A DNA stretch of 64,000 nt from Acidobacteriaceae bacterium (GTDB taxonomy: Bacteria; Acidobacteriota; Terriglobia; Terriglobales; Acidobacteriaceae), in assembly GCA_035944135.1 (NCBI GenBank), contig DASZBM010000002.1, forward strand, positions 1,302,001 to 1,366,000, given 5' to 3'. Shown here piece by piece: positions 38,034 through 46,591 of this stretch (the stretch's first letter is position 1; each line of letters starts with the position of its first letter). Position numbers and translations under genes: made by a program. The notes beneath the pieces are model-generated. The model did not search any database and had not been told where the DNA came from. It was given only the letters and a program-made list of their open reading frames with translations.

Positions 38034-38056
38034 CTCCTGACAAATCCTGTCAGGAG
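38034..38056 (+). terminator. Hairpin after oxyR
   Basis: CTCCTGACA-AATCC-TGTCAGGAG is a perfect 9-bp stem 25 bp after the oxyR stop. No clear T-tract follows. Confidence 0.55.
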
Positions 38057-38061
38057 CGCCT

Positions 38062-38135
38062 CGTATCCTCTAGCCATGGACCTTCAGCCCCACATGGTCT
38101 ACAAGCCCCAGGGCGGCACCCCGGCACTGTTCTAG
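38062..38135 (+). pseudogene. Decayed 5' fragment of uvrB
   Basis: The 14 bases before and the 57 after ATG 38076 resemble the start of the real uvrB at 40130. CGTATCCT precedes both starts. The 19-codon frame MDLQPHMVYKPQGGTPALF (then TAG) parallels [19 protein letters not shown]. About 10 of 19 residues match. Most differences change amino acids, suggesting a relict rather than a functional peptide. It lies in uvrB orientation on the far side of the transporter gene. Confidence 0.55.
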
Positions 38136-38167
38136 CCCCGGAATGAACTCTGACGCCCCGCCCGCGG

Positions 38168-40033
38168 TCACAGATACCAGGGAATATTGATCACGACGAT
38201 CCGCTGATTGCCCCGCAACAACAATTGCAGCTTCAGTAGCTGCGCGCGCTGGTTGTGAAGCGGTGCCTGCCACCAGTGCTTCACGACGAGCTCCGGCACA
38301 ACCACCGCAACCTGCCGCTCTGGGTGAAGCTTCTCCTGCTGCAGAATGTGCTCGATAAGAGGCGTCAGCACAAATCGGTATGGAGACGATAGAAACACAA
38401 GTTCTGGCACCGGCCTGCCTGAGCCCTCCACCGGCCGCACAACGTTTCTCTCCCAGTTGGCTTCAACATCAGCCCGGCGTTCTTCCGCGTCCACATGCAC
38501 CGCCTGCACGTCTACGGAAAGCTTCATCGCGAACCGCAGCCCCTTCTCCGCAATTCGCGTCCATCGGTCCATGGGAACAATCACCAGTGGTTCGAGAAGG
38601 TTCTCAACCCGCATCGGGCAGTCATCCACCACCTCGGCATTCACGCCGTCATAGTGCCGCTTCACGGCAAGCATCAGCGCAATCAGCGCCGGCACCAGAA
38701 TTGCCGTAATCCACGCACCCTCGAGAAACTTGGCCAGCAGCACAACCAGCAGCGTGATGCCCGTCGCCACTGCGCCCACGCCATTCACAATCATCCTTGG
38801 CACGCGCCGCGGCCCGCGTGTGCGAGACCAATGCACCACCATCCCCGCCTGCGAGAGCGTAAACGCCAGAAACGCTCCGATAGCAAACAGCGGAATCAGC
38901 CGGTCCGTCACTCCCCCAAACACGATCAGCAAAGTCGCGCTGAATCCCACCAGCGCCACCACGCCATGCGAATACAACAGCCGACGTCCCCTCACCTTGA
39001 ATACGTGCGGAAGATAGTCCTGCATCGCGATCGCGCGCGTGAGCCGAGGAAAGTCCGCAAACGATGTGTTCGCCGACAGCGCGAGCACCGCCAGAATTCC
39101 CGCGATGGTCACGTAGTAGAACCAACCCCGGCCAAACACCGCCGCAATCATCTGCGACAGAATGCTCTGGTATCCAGCGCCCGTCGGGTCTGTCGCGCCG
39201 ATGTTGTATGCCCTGCACAGCAGCGCAATTCCGCTCAGGAAGATCATCAGCAAAACGATGATGATCGTCAGTGTCGCCTTTGCATTCTTCCGCGTCGGCT
39301 CGCGAAATGCCGCCACGCCGTTTGAAACGGCCTCTACTCCGGTCATCGCCGTGCACCCGCTCGCAAACACCTTCAGAATCAGCCACAGCGAAATCGCCGC
39401 TGTCGCCGCCGGCATCACAGGTGGCGCCTCCACGGGAACCGGATGGCCGTGCGCTATCACTGCGCGCGCCGCGCCCACACCGATCGTAATTAACAATGTG
39501 CCGATGAACAGATACGTCGGCACCATGAACACCGTACCCGTGTCCTTTGTTCCCCGAAGGTTCACCAGCGTCAGGACCGCAAGGATCAGCAGGCATAGCG
39601 CCAGCACGTGAGGCTGCAGCTTCGGGAATGCCGAAACCAGTGCACCCACACCAGCAGAAATCCCCACCGCAACATTCAGGATGTAGTCGACCATCAGCGC
39701 CGCGGCCGCCAGCAGCCCCGGCAGCTCACCCAGGTTCTCGCTCGCCACCGTGTAGCTTCCACCACCGTGGGGATACGCCTCAATCGTCTGTCGATACGAA
39801 AAGTATACGATCGCCAGCAGCAGGATAATCGCCGCACTGATCGGCAGAATCTCCGCGATTCCCGCCACACCCAGCGGAATCAGCAGCGTGAGCGCTGCCT
39901 CTGGTCCGTACGCTGCCGAGCTCAGCGCATCCAGCCCAAACACCGGAATGCCCGCAATCGGCCCGATGTGCTCCGCGCGCTCTTCGCTCGTCGCTATAGG
40001 CCTGCCCATCAGCATGTCGATGACGTTCATCAC
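38168..40033 (-). CDS. APC-superfamily permease, KimA-like (potassium uptake type)
   Basis: A 621-residue transporter. The first ~460 residues form about 12 membrane segments with GLDALSSAAYGPEAAL, YPHGGGSYTVASENLG and FASGCTAMTGVEAVSNGVAAFREP, which fit the KimA/YdaO branch of APC transporters. A ~150-residue cytoplasmic C-terminal domain follows (VIVPMDRWTRIAEKGLRFAM), similar to the regulatory tail that binds c-di-AMP in KimA. Potassium/proton symport is therefore likely, though other APC substrates remain possible. It is divergent from uvrB and flanked by uvrB sequence on both sides. Confidence 0.85.
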   Translation of the reverse strand: MMNVIDMLMGRPIATSEERAEHIGPIAGIPVFGLDALSSAAYGPEAALTLLIPLGVAGIAEILPISAAIILLLAIVYFSYRQTIEAYPHGGGSYTVASENLGELPGLLAAAALMVDYILNVAVGISAGVGALVSAFPKLQPHVLALCLLILAVLTLVNLRGTKDTGTVFMVPTYLFIGTLLITIGVGAARAVIAHGHPVPVEAPPVMPAATAAISLWLILKVFASGCTAMTGVEAVSNGVAAFREPTRKNAKATLTIIIVLLMIFLSGIALLCRAYNIGATDPTGAGYQSILSQMIAAVFGRGWFYYVTIAGILAVLALSANTSFADFPRLTRAIAMQDYLPHVFKVRGRRLLYSHGVVALVGFSATLLIVFGGVTDRLIPLFAIGAFLAFTLSQAGMVVHWSRTRGPRRVPRMIVNGVGAVATGITLLVVLLAKFLEGAWITAILVPALIALMLAVKRHYDGVNAEVVDDCPMRVENLLEPLVIVPMDRWTRIAEKGLRFAMKLSVDVQAVHVDAEERRADVEANWERNVVRPVEGSGRPVPELVFLSSPYRFVLTPLIEHILQQEKLHPERQVAVVVPELVVKHWWQAPLHNQRAQLLKLQLLLRGNQRIVVINIPWYL

Positions 40034-40129
40034 CGCTGCTCCTGAGAATCCGCTTCAACTCAGGCCCGTAAGATTCTTTGCTCCTGTCGCTCCAGACCGG
40101 CCCCGCACGCCTTTCCGTATCCTATAATC

Positions 40130-42127
40130 ATGGACTTTCAGCTCCACACAGACTACAAGCCTCAGGGCGACCAACCCACCGCCATTCGCGAGCTCGTCTC
40201 GGGCGTCAACGCCGGCGAAAAAGATCAGACGCTCCTCGGCGTCACCGGCTCCGGCAAGACCTTCACCATGGCCAAGGTCATCGCCGAGCTCAACCGCCCC
40301 GCGCTCATCCTCGCCCACAACAAGACCCTCGCCGCCCAGCTCTTCCATGAGTTCAAGCAGTTCTTCCCGACCAATGCCGTCGAGTACTTCGTCTCCTACT
40401 ACGACTACTACCAGCCCGAAGCCTACATTCCCTCCGGCGACCTCTACATCGAAAAAGAAGCCACCATCAACGACGAGCTCGACAAGCTCCGCCTATCCGC
40501 CACCCGCTCCCTCTTCGAACGCCGCGACGTCATCATCGTCTCCTCCGTCTCCTGCATCTACGGCCTCGGCTCGCCCGAAGCCTACTACGGCATGCTTCTC
40601 CTCCTCGAAAAAGGCCAGAAGCTCAAGCGCGAAGACATCACCCGGCGTCTCGTCGAAATCCTCTACGAGCGCAACGACGTCGACTTCCGCCGCGGCACCT
40701 TCCGCGTCCGCGGCGACATCATCGAGGTCTACCCCACCTACGACGAAAACGCCTTCCGCATCGAGCTCTTCGGCGACGAGATCGACTCCCTCTCGCAAAT
40801 CGATCCACTCTTCGGCACCGTCAAGCAGCGCTTCTCACGCCTGCCCATCTACCCAAAGTCCCACTACGTCGTTCAACCCGAGCGCAAATCCACCGCCATC
40901 AACTCCATCCTCGCCGAGCTCACCGACTGGGAAGCGCAGCTCGAAAAAGAAGGCCGCCTTGTCGAATCTCAGCGCATCCACCAGCGCACCCGCTTCGACC
41001 TCGAAATGATCAAGTCCGTCGGCTACTGCCACGGCATCGAAAACTACTCGCGCCACTTCTCCGGCCGCCTCCCCGGCGAGCCACCCCCAACCCTCCTCGA
41101 CTACTTCCCCCGCGACTTCCTCACCTTCATCGACGAGTCCCACGTCACCGTCCCGCAGCTCCACGGCATGTGGCACGGCGACCGCTCGCGCAAACAAAAC
41201 CTCGTCGACTACGGCTTCCGTCTTCCCTCCGCCATGGACAACCGCCCCCTCCGCTTCGAAGAGTGGGAGACACGCGTCGGCCAGACCATCTACGTCTCCG
41301 CCACGCCCGGCCCCTACGAGCTCACCAAGTCCGCCGGCGTCGTCATCGAACAGATCATCCGCCCCACCGGCCTCGTCGACCCGCAAGTAGAAATCCGCCC
41401 CATCAAAGGCCAGATCGACGACCTCCTCGCCGAGATCCGCGAACGCGCCGCCATCAACCAGCGCGTCCTCGTCACCACCCTCACCAAGCGCATGGCCGAA
41501 GACCTCGCCAACTACTACTCCGAGGTCGGCGTCCGCTGCCGCTACATGCACTCCGAAATCGAAACCCTCGAGCGCATACGCCTCCTCCGCGACCTCCGCC
41601 GCGGCGAGTACGACGTCCTCATCGGCATCAACCTCCTCCGCGAAGGCCTCGACCTACCCGAGGTCTCACTCGTCGCCATCCTCGACGCCGACAAGGAAGG
41701 CTTCCTCCGCTCCCAGGGCTCCCTCATCCAGACCATCGGCCGCGCCGCCCGCCACCTCGAAGGCCGCGCCATCCTCTACGCCGACAAGATGACCGACTCC
41801 ATGCAGCGCGCCATCGACGAAACCAATCGCCGCCGCGAAAAGCAGGAAGCCTACAACGAGGAGTACGGCATCGAACCCCGCACCGTCATCCGCGCCATCA
41901 ACGACTCCCTCGCCACCATCCTCAAGGCCGAATACGCCGACCTCACCGACGAGCTCTCCCCCACCGCCGAAGAGCTCACCTTCAACACCCAGGCCGAACT
42001 CGACACCTACATCGCCAAACTAGAAACCGAAATGCGCGAATCCGCCAAAAAATTCGAGTTTGAAAAGGCGGCAACTCTCAGAGACACGATAAAGGAACTC
42101 AGAACCAAAGAATTCTTATTCAGCTAA
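40130..42127 (+). CDS. uvrB: Excinuclease ABC subunit B
   Basis: DNA-damage verification subunit of nucleotide excision repair. The 665-residue product has the helicase motifs: Walker [10 protein letters not shown], a beta-hairpin region [24 protein letters not shown] box TFIDESHVT and motif [15 protein letters not shown]. It also has a UvrC-binding C-terminal UVR domain. Body codons are strongly C-ending, but the last 22 codons (42062-42127) use AGA, ATA and TTA and look foreign. A synonymous second copy of those codons follows at 42165-42230. The gene appears functional but chimeric at its 3' end. Confidence 0.97.
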   Translation: MDFQLHTDYKPQGDQPTAIRELVSGVNAGEKDQTLLGVTGSGKTFTMAKVIAELNRPALILAHNKTLAAQLFHEFKQFFPTNAVEYFVSYYDYYQPEAYIPSGDLYIEKEATINDELDKLRLSATRSLFERRDVIIVSSVSCIYGLGSPEAYYGMLLLLEKGQKLKREDITRRLVEILYERNDVDFRRGTFRVRGDIIEVYPTYDENAFRIELFGDEIDSLSQIDPLFGTVKQRFSRLPIYPKSHYVVQPERKSTAINSILAELTDWEAQLEKEGRLVESQRIHQRTRFDLEMIKSVGYCHGIENYSRHFSGRLPGEPPPTLLDYFPRDFLTFIDESHVTVPQLHGMWHGDRSRKQNLVDYGFRLPSAMDNRPLRFEEWETRVGQTIYVSATPGPYELTKSAGVVIEQIIRPTGLVDPQVEIRPIKGQIDDLLAEIRERAAINQRVLVTTLTKRMAEDLANYYSEVGVRCRYMHSEIETLERIRLLRDLRRGEYDVLIGINLLREGLDLPEVSLVAILDADKEGFLRSQGSLIQTIGRAARHLEGRAILYADKMTDSMQRAIDETNRRREKQEAYNEEYGIEPRTVIRAINDSLATILKAEYADLTDELSPTAEELTFNTQAELDTYIAKLETEMRESAKKFEFEKAATLRDTIKELRTKEFLFS

Positions 42128-42164
42128 CCGTCATCCTGAGCGGAGCGCAGCGAAGTCGAAGGAC
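42128..42164. repeat. GTCATCCTGAGCG-type intergenic repeat
   Basis: CGTCATCCTGAGCGGAGCGC, then AGCGAAGTCGAAGGAC, is a short intergenic sequence that I recognise as recurrent in acidobacterial genomes. Only one copy is in this window. It separates the uvrB stop from the orphan second uvrB 3' end. Confidence 0.5.
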
Positions 42165-42230
42165 GAACGCGCCGCCACCCTCCGCAACCAAATCAAAGAC
42201 CTCCGCACCAAAGAGTTTCTGTTCTCATGA
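42165..42230 (+). pseudogene. Orphan second copy of the uvrB 3' end (22 codons)
   Basis: In uvrB orientation the 66 bases encode [20 protein letters not shown] plus S and a stop. The last 22 codons of uvrB encode [20 protein letters not shown] plus S and a stop. The lengths are identical and 17 of 21 residues match, while most codons differ synonymously. The copy has the C/G-rich codon use of the uvrB body, so it is probably the original end displaced by an insertion or replacement. Confidence 0.8.
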
Positions 42231-43061
42231 GAAGTTCTCGGCCAACTCCGTGTCTCGCCACGCAAGGTAAAGATTCTGTAGCCCTTGGAGCCGTGATTTG
42301 TGCGCCTCTATCGCGCTACGAAAGTCTGATAGATCGGCTCCAACGAACTTAATCGCCGTATGCAATCGCATGATGCAATAAATGTAGCAATCGGAAGCTA
42401 CGCGCGCTGAATGCGCCAAATTAACCGCGAGCTTTTGACGAGGCTCACGACTCTCCCTCTCCGTCGGCATCATGATGCCTTCAAAACTCACATGTGCTAC
42501 TTGGCTCGATGTCCAGTAGCCGTAGAGGAGAGATTTAAATAGATCCGAAGCGACCAACGAACTCTTTGAAATAGCATTAATCATTTCGCTGAAGCTCCAG
42601 CGCTGCTCAATCTGTTGCCGGAGAAGGCGTGGGTACCGATCTCTTAGCTCCTTTTCCCTCTCTGCGGAAATGATCAACTTCTGATGAAATTCCAGGTCCG
42701 CTGCCGCTCCTTTTGAAAGCGAGGCCAATAACTCCTTGGCCCTCTCATGGCTGCGCAACTCTGCGATATCCGGTAACGTTTCCGTGAACTCCGAATACTT
42801 ATCCGCGAACAAGTCGGGGGAGGAAAGAAGAAACAACATCTTGACAGTCCCCTCCGTGACCGTCCGTAGAGTGATCTCTGACTCCCAAATCCGCTCCTGC
42901 TCCAGCAATATGAGGGTTGCGTCCGTGGCCCTGAGACACGCACCGGAAATCTGTCCCAGAATGAAGCTCTGCTCGGAAGTGAATCTGTCAGATTGCGCGA
43001 ACGGCCTGAACAAGGGGAGCAGTTCGCCAATAGCAATTGCGACCTCGTTTGAATAATGCAT
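42225..43061 (-). CDS. Accessory helical protein, DUF5677-like
   Basis: A 278-residue, mostly alpha-helical soluble protein. The central part (RIWESEITLRTVTEGTVKMLFLL) and Arg/Glu-rich helices resemble the DUF5677 type found in accessory and defence islands, but I cannot confirm this by eye. Codon use is more AT-rich than the flanking chromosome. Its stop codon overlaps the stop of the uvrB 3' remnant. The start codon lies ~25 bp from the divergent HNH gene, so the pair probably shares one promoter region. Confidence 0.65.
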   Translation of the reverse strand: MHYSNEVAIAIGELLPLFRPFAQSDRFTSEQSFILGQISGACLRATDATLILLEQERIWESEITLRTVTEGTVKMLFLLSSPDLFADKYSEFTETLPDIAELRSHERAKELLASLSKGAAADLEFHQKLIISAEREKELRDRYPRLLRQQIEQRWSFSEMINAISKSSLVASDLFKSLLYGYWTSSQVAHVSFEGIMMPTERESREPRQKLAVNLAHSARVASDCYIYCIMRLHTAIKFVGADLSDFRSAIEAHKSRLQGLQNLYLAWRDTELAENFS

Positions 43062-43085
43062 AATGTCTACTGTCCTTTACCCATT

Positions 43086-43811
43086 ATGGCAAAGCATGTT
43101 TTTTCTCCAGATGAGCGGTTTGTCGTGTACTTGGCCGACGGTGGTAAGTGTTTTTGGTGTGGCCAGCCTCTGATCTTCAGAGATGTGCAAATCGATCACG
43201 TTTTTCCCGAAAATCTACTTGAAAAAGTGGAGACATTAGAGGATATAAAGACGGGCTACGCCCTCGGTGAAGAATTCAGCATCAATGGGTTCGAAAACTG
43301 GGTTACGTGCCACCAAGGATGCAACATCCGCAAGAGCGACTCCATTCTGCCGAACGCGCCACAAACCCTTTTCACCGTGAATCAGCTCAGGGCACGAGCA
43401 CCGAAGCTCAAAGCCGAACAACAGAAATTCCTCTCAAGGAAAAGAGGAGGGGAAATTCTTGGCCAGCTCGCGTGCGCACTTACCGCAGGAAGCCTAACGC
43501 AAGCGGACGTGATGGAAATCATGTTGGATATACCTATGGCAAGCGCATCTGCCGAGGTGAAGATCCGCATTGCGGAGCACACCGAACTGATCGTGCCAAA
43601 CTCACCCGCTGCTCTCAGCACGTCACAAGGCTGGAAAGTTCATTCCGTGACTGGCAACATCGCGCACGTCCATGATGGCAAAGTCAGCGGCATGATTCCC
43701 AATGTAGTAAATCCGCACGAGAGTTGGCGATGCTCGCGGTGCGGCGAGTTCGGCCCATGGGATGGAATCATGTGCCGCACTTGCGGAAATCGCGAGGAAC
43801 CGGATTGCTAA
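43086..43811 (+). CDS. HNH endonuclease with C-terminal zinc ribbon
   Basis: A 241-residue protein. The N-terminal HNH domain has the zinc pair CFWCGQP, the catalytic region VQIDHVFPENL, and WVTCHQGCNIRKSDS. A middle helical region follows (about residues 105-190). The C-terminus carries a treble-clef or ribbon with two CxxC pairs (WRCSRCGEFG ... CRTCGN). The ATG at 43086 begins the conserved part; an ATG at 43056 overlaps the divergent gene. It is likely a DNA nuclease; a link to defence is inferred from the domain type and island setting. Confidence 0.8.
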   Translation: MAKHVFSPDERFVVYLADGGKCFWCGQPLIFRDVQIDHVFPENLLEKVETLEDIKTGYALGEEFSINGFENWVTCHQGCNIRKSDSILPNAPQTLFTVNQLRARAPKLKAEQQKFLSRKRGGEILGQLACALTAGSLTQADVMEIMLDIPMASASAEVKIRIAEHTELIVPNSPAALSTSQGWKVHSVTGNIAHVHDGKVSGMIPNVVNPHESWRCSRCGEFGPWDGIMCRTCGNREEPDC

Positions 43812-43857
43812 CCGGTAGACACGCCTCCCGCAACCTTTGAAGCACTCACAAACTGAG

Positions 43858-44619
43858 ATGAACAGCGCGACACGAGAGGAGAGAATGCACGAGTCGAATG
43901 ACCAGAATGAAACCAAATCAATTCTTGACCGCTTCGGCGAGTGGTACGAGGCCTGCGTACCGATAAGAGTCGGGGCTGTGGCACTTGCTGTGCCAACACA
44001 TGGTATTACGGCGTTGGCAGACGCAGGCATCATCAGCGCATTGGCTTTCCTCAAGCGAGAACGCCTCCAATGTCTCACCACCGGTTTAACCCAGCTAAAT
44101 CTGCACCCATCTCCAGAAGAGATTCGAACCCAACGCTTCCTGGAGGCATTCGCGGCTGCCGCAGCAAAAGCGATGGAGACAAGACGGCAGGAGAAAATTG
44201 AGTTGCTCGCGCGAGTCTTCGCGGCCCATTGGAGAGAGAATCGATTCTCAACAGTAGAAGCCCAGGATCTATACGAAGAGGACTTAGAAATCATCGACGA
44301 GCTTGGGTACCGAGAGTTCGTGATTTTATCGCTTCTCTATAAGCACGAGTGTGAGACGCAGCGCGACCCGAGGGACAATGACCTAATCTTCGCTCGCAAG
44401 TTTTGGGACCAGTTTGAAGACGATGTTGAGGTGCAAACGGGAATCAGCCGAAAAGAGCTTCAAGGTCATCTTCAGAGGCTTGCGAGGACAGGTCTCTATC
44501 AACCCATAGTCGGCGCGTACCTTGGTTACACCGGTGGCTTGGGATCGCTCACAGAACGCTTTAGGCAACTCAAAGAGCTTCTATCCAAGCATCAAGCGGG
44601 AACAGAGCAAGTCGCGTAG
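43858..44619 (+). CDS. Hypothetical helical accessory protein
   Basis: A 253-residue protein from ATG 43858. TTG 43837 and ATG 43885 (with GAGAGGAGAGA before it) are alternatives. A short hydrophobic stretch (about residues 35-65, VGAVALAVPTHGITALADAG) precedes an alpha-helical remainder rich in Arg/Glu (FLEAFAAAAAKAMETRRQEK, DLEIIDELGYREFVIL). I recognise no family with certainty. It follows the HNH gene by 46 bp with the same AT-richer codon use and is probably in the same unit. Confidence 0.65.
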   Translation: MNSATREERMHESNDQNETKSILDRFGEWYEACVPIRVGAVALAVPTHGITALADAGIISALAFLKRERLQCLTTGLTQLNLHPSPEEIRTQRFLEAFAAAAAKAMETRRQEKIELLARVFAAHWRENRFSTVEAQDLYEEDLEIIDELGYREFVILSLLYKHECETQRDPRDNDLIFARKFWDQFEDDVEVQTGISRKELQGHLQRLARTGLYQPIVGAYLGYTGGLGSLTERFRQLKELLSKHQAGTEQVA

Positions 44620-44723
44620 AGGGCGAGTAGACGGGTGGCCAACCCGTAACTTTTCAGATCAAACACAAACGCAGTGGCGGGCGGGTGGCCCACCCGTAAC
44701 TTCTTCGAACCACCACAAAAGCC

Positions 44724-44766
44724 CGGGTGCCCCATCCGTACGCGGCTGCATCGCGGACGGGTGGGG
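44724..44766. repeat. GGGTGCCC-headed hairpin repeat, copy 2
   Basis: GGGTGCCCCATCCGTACGCG ... ACGGGTGGGG. The arms CCCCATCCGT / ACGGGTGGGG pair with one G-U. It has the same head as copies at 33165, 45285 and 48785 but a different stem sequence. Confidence 0.6.
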
Positions 44767-44978
44767 ACGAGGATGCCTCCCTTCCACTCTCGAGCCACCG
44801 ACACACCCAAAGCAAAACCGTAGAATCCCCTCAGGCCATGCCTTCCCATCTGAAGCGATACCAAACCTTCGGCCACGAGTCACTTCATCACCTTCACCTG
44901 TTACCACCGACTTCCCTTCCTCGACAGCGACCTCGCCCGCACGATAACGCCGAGCGCTGAAGGCGCGACCCATACCAG

Positions 44979-45020
44979 CCCAGGGCGCAGGGCACGCTTC
45001 TCCGTGCCCGTAGCCCTGGG
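44979..45020. repeat. CCCAGGGC palindrome
   Basis: The outer arms CCCAGGGC / GCCCTGGG and inner arms GGCACG / CGTGCC form a nested hairpin. It is part of the repeat cluster downstream of the accessory genes. Confidence 0.55.
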
Positions 45021-45041
45021 TCAACCGCCCCGCGCAATCGG

Positions 45042-45067
45042 GGTCCCCGGCGAACTTGTTCGCTGGG
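45042..45067. repeat. CCCCGGCGA-type palindromic repeat, second copy
   Basis: GTCCCCGGCGAACTTGTTCG then CTGGGG. The arms are CCCC-GGCGAAC and GTTCGC-TGGGG. It has the same design as the element at 1835. Confidence 0.55.
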
Positions 45068-45284
45068 GTGAAAAGCGCATCCACTCTGCCGAAGGCCGGA
45101 GTGAAGGCGAAGCCGTAACGACTGAATTGCCTTCCTTCATACCCGCCAACGAACCCCCCCGAAACGAAGAATCCCGCATCCGCGGGGCTCTCACATCTTT
45201 TTCTCTTTAGCAAAGCCGCTGCTTCACCACCCCCGCAAACCCCAGCAGGGCGGGCGGCCCACATCTGACCCAATCCCCACAATC

Positions 45285-45316
45285 GGGTGCCCACATCTCG
45301 ATTTTGAGATGTGGGG
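45285..45316. repeat. GGGTGCCC-headed hairpin repeat, copy 3
   Basis: GGGTGCCCACATCTCGATTT then TGAGATGTGGGG. The arms CCCACATCTC / GAGATGTGGG pair perfectly. A partial GGCCCACATCTGACCC copy precedes it. Confidence 0.6.
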
Positions 45317-45401
45317 TTCGCAGGCGTTTTAGTACAGAATCTACCCTTCATCCGCAGAAAGAGTGTCATTAGCGATCGAGGGCCCCTACCATCTATCGCG
45401 C

Positions 45402-45563
45402 TTAATCGATGCTGCCTTTGCACGCCGGATGCCCGCACATGCACTCGATATCCGGAGTATCCCCCGCGCCTTCGCACGACGCGCTGCAGTAAGAGGTTCC
45501 CGACGGAACCTTACACGTGCAGGGCGGATGCTTGCATTTGTCACGTTCTTTAGAGGTTGCCAT
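45402..45563 (-). CDS. Bacterial metallothionein-like protein
   Basis: A 53-residue Cys-rich protein. It has eight Cys (C10, C15, C17, C26, C30, C41, C43, C48) and two His (H12, H45) arranged as KCKHPPCTC, YCSASC, ECMCGHPAC. The YCSxxC and CxCGHxxC blocks match SmtA/BmtA-type zinc-binding metallothioneins. AGGAGG lies 10 bases before the ATG. It probably buffers zinc, cadmium or copper in the cytoplasm. It fits the metal/stress flavour of the genes that follow (RcnB-like, FeoAB). Confidence 0.85.
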   Translation of the reverse strand: MATSKERDKCKHPPCTCKVPSGTSYCSASCEGAGDTPDIECMCGHPACKGSID

Positions 45564-45751
45564 CGGGTTTCATCCTCCTTCAGGAGTTGTCCCATCGTCG
45601 TACGTCGATGCTTGGCATCTGATTCGCCAAAACCGAAACCGCTGGCCCATTTTCGGATTACCGGAATCATACCCCCCGTTCGTCAGCACTGAAGCTGGCC
45701 CCGTAGTTCTCTCTCGAAACTTGCTCCACAAAGACTCACGCACGAACTCGA

Positions 45752-45880
45752 GCACCCCAATTTTCGCCGCCATCCCCCGTGCGGCACCCCGCCCTTTAGA
45801 ATCAAGATTTTGCAAATAGAGGTCCACCGCTAAGTCTTTTCAATGGAAGATTTTGCGCAAAAACACCGGGGAGGGGGGGC
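45752..45880. repeat. 125-bp dispersed element, copy A
   Basis: It starts GCACCCCAA and includes CCCTTTAGAATCAAG and AGTCTTTTCAATGGAAGATT. It ends in a G-tract (GGGGAGGGGGGG). A second copy in the same orientation is at 49736-49859. The internal AAGTCTT / AAGATTT hairpin is kept. The segment 45564-45751 before it shows nothing I can assign. Confidence 0.7.
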
Positions 45881-46015
45881 CCCGCGCACCATCGTGATCC
45901 TCGCAAGCGCACGCAATCACATACTTTCTTCCTGCGTTATGACATACTTCTCCCGGCCGAAATCCAGCCTCCCCGCCGTAGCGGCCACTGGACTCCAGCA
46001 CGCACGGAGGCACCA

Positions 46016-46420
46016 ATGCTCAAACCGGCACTCACGCTCTTACTGCTTCTCCCGGCAACCACGCTCCACCAGCAAACCGCCGACGCGCCCAAACCCGCCG
46101 ACGCACCCATCCCCGCCGCCGACGCCGCCAAGGTCAATCCCGTCAAAGCCACTCCCGTCTCTCTCGCCAAGGCCCGCAAAATGTACGGCTACGACTGCGC
46201 GATGTGCCACGGCGCTAACGGCAACGGCAAAGGCGATGTCGGAGCCGGCATGAACCTCAAGGACTACACCGACCCCGCCGCCCTCCGCGACCTCACCGAT
46301 GGCCAACTCTTCTACATCATCCAGAACGGACGCGGCCAGATGTCCGGCGAAGCTGGTCGCCAAAACGAGCAGGAAATCTGGAACATGGTCATCCTCGTCC
46401 GTTCGTTCGCGCACAAGTGA
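46016..46420 (+). CDS. Exported monoheme cytochrome c
   Basis: A 134-residue protein with an N-terminal signal peptide, an Ala/Pro/Asp-rich linker (residues ~22-48) and a class I cytochrome c domain. The heme motif is CAMCH (about residues 61-65), followed by GANGNGKGDVG. The axial Met is probably in RGQMSGEAGR. GGAGG lies upstream of the ATG. It is a periplasmic electron carrier. No oxidase or other partner is adjacent. Confidence 0.9.
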   Translation: MLKPALTLLLLLPATTLHQQTADAPKPADAPIPAADAAKVNPVKATPVSLAKARKMYGYDCAMCHGANGNGKGDVGAGMNLKDYTDPAALRDLTDGQLFYIIQNGRGQMSGEAGRQNEQEIWNMVILVRSFAHK

Positions 46421-46591
46421 GCAGTCCCGTGACCGGCGCGCCCCACCCTATACGAAGCCAGGAACGAGCCCCATTCCCTGCAGCAGAAATCTCTTCCCCT
46501 CCAAGCAACCCAGACCTCTCAACGTAATACTTGTGTCCCCGGAACAACAGTGCGGCCTCCGAGCCCATCCGACCACCTGAGGTCAAACAAC

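Larger units (their letters stand above)
44620..45401. repeat. Gene-free, repeat-rich stretch
   Basis: About 780 bp with no convincing gene. It begins with two imperfect copies of a GGGTGGCC(A/C)ACCCGTAACTT unit (around 44633 and 44684). The listed hairpin repeats at 44724, 44979, 45042 and 45285 follow. A 272-codon minus-strand open frame through it reads repeat sequence and has no protein character. Confidence 0.6.

Noticed and set aside
41170-42063. Arg/Pro-rich 297-codon frame inside uvrB
   Set aside because: Frame-shifted shadow of uvrB; the RRPRRP-type composition is typical of out-of-frame reading of GC-rich DNA.
44620-45320. Possible CRISPR array because of repeated palindromic units
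   Set aside because: Units differ in length and spacing, with no regular spacers and no cas genes.
44659-45477. 272-codon open frame on the minus strand in the repeat cluster
   Set aside because: It reads through several palindromic repeats, has no ribosome site or domain character, and its sequence is explained by the repeats.
46421-46591. Coding start of the RcnB-like protein upstream at 46550
   Set aside because: The first 14 codons from there do not look like a signal peptide, and the TTG at 46592 aligns with the paralogue's start.
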